Assembly (NCBI GenBank): GCA_050299555.1
Contig: JBNKWA010000043.1
Location: forward strand, 1-16,856
DNA length: 16,856 nt
Source: JBNKWA01 sp050299555
Lineage (GTDB): Bacteria; Pseudomonadota; Alphaproteobacteria; Rhodobacterales; Rhodobacteraceae
Direction: 5' to 3'
The notes beneath the pieces are model-generated. The model saw only the letters and a list, made by a program, of their open reading frames with translations. It made no database searches and was not told the origin of the DNA. The translations under genes and the position numbers were made by a program. This document shows positions 15,332-16,856 of this stretch, one piece after another; within the stretch, counting starts at the first letter, position 1, and each line of letters begins with the position of its first letter.

Positions 15332-15970
15332 GCCCGCCCCCTCGCCGACAGCCCCGCGCGGTGCGGCGGCGCCTCGATCCCCGGCCGTGGCACGGGCCCG
15401 GGCCACGATCCGGCTGACGGTGGCGGGCGAGACGCCGTAAAGCCGGGCCATCTCGGCGCCGCTGCGCCGCCCCGACAGCACGTTGTCGGCGACATCCCGG
15501 GCCTGCGCCGAATCGAGTCGCGGCGGGCGGCCGCCATGCCGGCCCTCGGCCCGGGCCGCCGCCAGTCCGGCGCGGGTGCGCTCGCGGATCAGCGCCCGCT
15601 CGAACTCGGCGAAGGCCCCGATCATCTGCATCACCATGCGGCCGGCCGGCGCCGTGGTGTCCACCGCCTCGGTCAGCGAACGGAAGCCGGCGCCGGCGGC
15701 GTCGATGCGCTCCAGAATCGCCAGAAGGTCCTTCAGCGAGCGCGATAGCCGGTCGAGCTTCCACACCACCACCACGTCGCCAGGGCGGAGCTGGTCGAGC
15801 AACCGCATGAGCTCCGGCCGATCCCAGCGGCCGCCCGAGGCGGCGTCGGCGAAAATCCGCTCAACCCCGGCCGTGGCGAACGCCTGGTGCTGCAGCGCTG
15901 CGCTCTGCCCGCCGCCGGCCGTATTGTCACGTTCGCCGCCTTTCGAAACCCGGCTGTAGCCGAAGATCAC
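15302..15970 (-). CDS. Serine recombinase, Tn3 resolvase / Hin invertase type
   Basis: A 222-residue small serine recombinase. FGYSRVSKGG places the catalytic serine at S9 with R7 beside it. WKLDRLSRSLKDLL gives D73, R74 and R77. Then come the E-helix region MVMQMIGAFAEFERALIRERT and the C-terminal helix-turn-helix (SGRRSGAEMARLYGVSPATVSRIV, about 166-189). All catalytic residues are present. The segment between S9 and the next helix (GGERDNTAGGG) is longer than usual, and residues 196-222 form a low-complexity Gly/Ala tail. It starts at GTG 15970 with GGAGG eight bases upstream. On a plasmid it could resolve multimers, but inversion or transposon resolution fits too. Confidence 0.9.
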   Translation of the reverse strand: MIFGYSRVSKGGERDNTAGGGQSAALQHQAFATAGVERIFADAASGGRWDRPELMRLLDQLRPGDVVVVWKLDRLSRSLKDLLAILERIDAAGAGFRSLTEAVDTTAPAGRMVMQMIGAFAEFERALIRERTRAGLAAARAEGRHGGRPPRLDSAQARDVADNVLSGRRSGAEMARLYGVSPATVSRIVARARATAGDRGAAAPRGAVGEGAGSAGADTGRG

Positions 15971-16715
15971 CCTCGTTCCTCCCTGCGCCCCGGGGTCTGG
16001 CCCGCAATAGATGCCGCCGACATACGCCCGCCGCTCCCGCCACCCCCTCGGCAGGACCCGATGCGCTGGCTTTCACAAACGAAGGTTTCAGAAATCCGGC
16101 GCATGCTGTCCGCCAGAGCTGGCAGGATTGGCGGCGATACTTGCAATATCTTGTTGCAAAACGGGATCGAACTGCAATGCCTTTTTGAAATGACGCCGCG
16201 TGTTCGCGAGCGATCGCTGGCGCACGCCGGATAGCGGATCGCCACCGCCCAGGACCTGGTTGCCAAAGGATGCAGTCCAGGACCCTGCCGCGGCGCGGCG
16301 GCGCGAGGCCGGGATATCGGCAAGGGACCGGCAGGGCGTTTCCGACCTCGGAGATATGGCAAAGCGAAAGGTTGTGACCGGACGCAATCGGCGATTGCGG
16401 CATGACTGTGGCGGCCTAGGGACGGGGGCGGGCGGATTTTCGCCACGGTTTTGATGCGACATTTACACCTGTGTCGTTATCCGGGCAGGAACAGCCCAGA
16501 CAAAGTGCCGGATCGCCTTGCACCCTTCACCCACGGGAAGGGCCCAGCCAGACGACCTGGAGGCAAGGCTGGCGGCGGCTCCGAAATTTTCGGAACCGGC
16601 GTGTGTTGGTGGGTTTGTTCTCTGCTGAGTTGGAGCGGGTTTTCGCGGGGGCTGGTATCGCGCAGTAGGGACACGTCCGCCGTCGGACGGTGGCCCCAGA
16701 CGGGAAAAGGACAGA
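15971..16715. other. 745-bp region without a credible gene, with several inverted repeats
   Basis: No frame on either strand shows a recognisable protein. Structure seen: TTGCAA at 16141-16146 and again at 16154-16159; hairpin CGCAATC-GGC-GATTGCG at 16383-16399; TCCGAAA-T-TTTCGGA at 16580-16594; CGTCCG-CCGT-CGGACG at 16673-16688; and a branched RNA-like fold at 16515-16569, listed separately. A recombinase binding site would be expected near here, but no clear res-type dimer site was found. Confidence 0.4.
16515..16569 (+). promoter_or_regulatory. Possible structured RNA leader (three-way junction)
   Basis: GCCTTGC (16515-16521) can pair with GCAAGGC (16563-16569). Inside are two hairpins: CCCTTC/GAAGGG (16523-16528 with 16537-16542) and CCAG/CTGG (16548-16551 with 16557-16560). 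The 3' part reads GGGAAGG...AGCCAGACGACCTGG, which resembles the 3' end of cobalamin riboswitches (GGGAAGG followed by the B12 box AGCCAGRAGACCTGCC). The conserved 5' core of that class was not found. It lies about 145 bases before the SGNH-like gene. It may be a diverged or unrelated structured leader, or chance. Confidence 0.25.
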
Positions 16716-16856
16716 ATGAACATCCTCTTTATCGGGAACTCCTACACGTATTACAGCCCGGGCGGGAATACGTCGCTGTCGGTGACATCGCAGTTTGCGG
16801 CGATGGCGGCGGCGGGGGGCCACTCGGTGACCTACGACGTCTCGATCATCGGCGGC
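16716..16856 (+). CDS. SGNH-hydrolase-like / DUF4886-like protein, N-terminal part (3' end outside window)
   Basis: The frame is open from ATG 16716 to the window end, 47 codons. MNILFIGNSYTYYSPGG carries the block I GNSYT motif with the candidate nucleophilic serine at residue 9, as in DUF4886 and related SGNH esterases. QFAAMAAAGGHSVTYDVSIIGG follows the usual pattern of helix then strand. AAGGA lies five bases before the ATG. No signal peptide is seen. In this setting it may remove acyl groups from the polysaccharide, which is inference. Confidence 0.7.
   Translation, partial: MNILFIGNSYTYYSPGGNTSLSVTSQFAAMAAAGGHSVTYDVSIIGG

Noticed and set aside
16088..16462. Minus-strand frame with a TPR-like stretch (NTRRHFKKALQFDPVL)
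   Set aside because: The resemblance covers a single half-repeat, there is no ribosome binding site, and other frames over the same bases are equally open.
16450..16485. CGACA...TGTCG as a resolvase res half-site pair
   Set aside because: The TGTC ends point inward-out in the wrong orientation for a Tn3-type site, and the arms match over only five bases.
16401..16570. Complete cobalamin riboswitch
   Set aside because: Only the 3' box resembles the class; the conserved 5' core is missing, so it is kept only as a tentative structured leader.

Overview
This high-GC window carries a plasmid (or chromid) replication and partition core set inside a surface-polysaccharide locus. The host is most likely an alphaproteobacterium. 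The support is a replication initiator of the RPA type (replication initiator protein A), a divergent parAB operon with GTTTC(6 bp)GAAAC palindromes, and the codon bias. The genus cannot be read from the sequence.

Layout. Positions 2-502 hold the 3' end of a family 2 glycosyltransferase that begins upstream. Positions 523-1178 hold a minus-strand toxin-antitoxin pair (Phd/YefM-type antitoxin, PIN toxin); the toxin appears to need a CTG start, and the antitoxin promoter implies a leaderless mRNA. Positions 1208-2410 encode an L-2-hydroxyglutarate oxidase. Positions 2500-2594 hold two perfect 16-bp parS-like palindromes just beyond the 3' end of parB. parA and parB (2599-5063, minus) overlap by one base. 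An origin-like region (about 5250-5510) has direct repeats at 22-bp steps. repA (5539-6639, plus) is followed by a second toxin-antitoxin pair (6669-7348, minus) with a near-perfect 20-bp operator-like palindrome upstream. The replicon core plus lhgO is thus bracketed by two addiction modules.

From 7911 the content returns to cell-surface polysaccharide. It has a large protein with Ig/cadherin-like N-terminal modules and a parallel beta-helix (7911-10577, plus), a strong bidirectional terminator, a Wzx-type flippase and a Wzy/O-antigen-ligase-like membrane protein (minus), and a WsaF-like glycosyltransferase (plus). A Tn3/Hin-type serine recombinase (15302-15970, minus) follows, whose 3' end overlaps the glycosyltransferase. 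About 745 bp without a credible gene then leads to the start of an SGNH/DUF4886-like protein (16716 onward) cut by the window end.

How they fit together. RepA with the iterons would start replication, ParA/ParB/parS would segregate the replicon, the recombinase could resolve multimers, and the two toxin-antitoxin pairs would penalise loss. The glycosyltransferases, flippase and polymerase/ligase point to an exported polysaccharide; the beta-helix and SGNH proteins could modify or cleave it, which is inference from position and fold. No CRISPR array, tRNA, rRNA or insertion sequence was seen.
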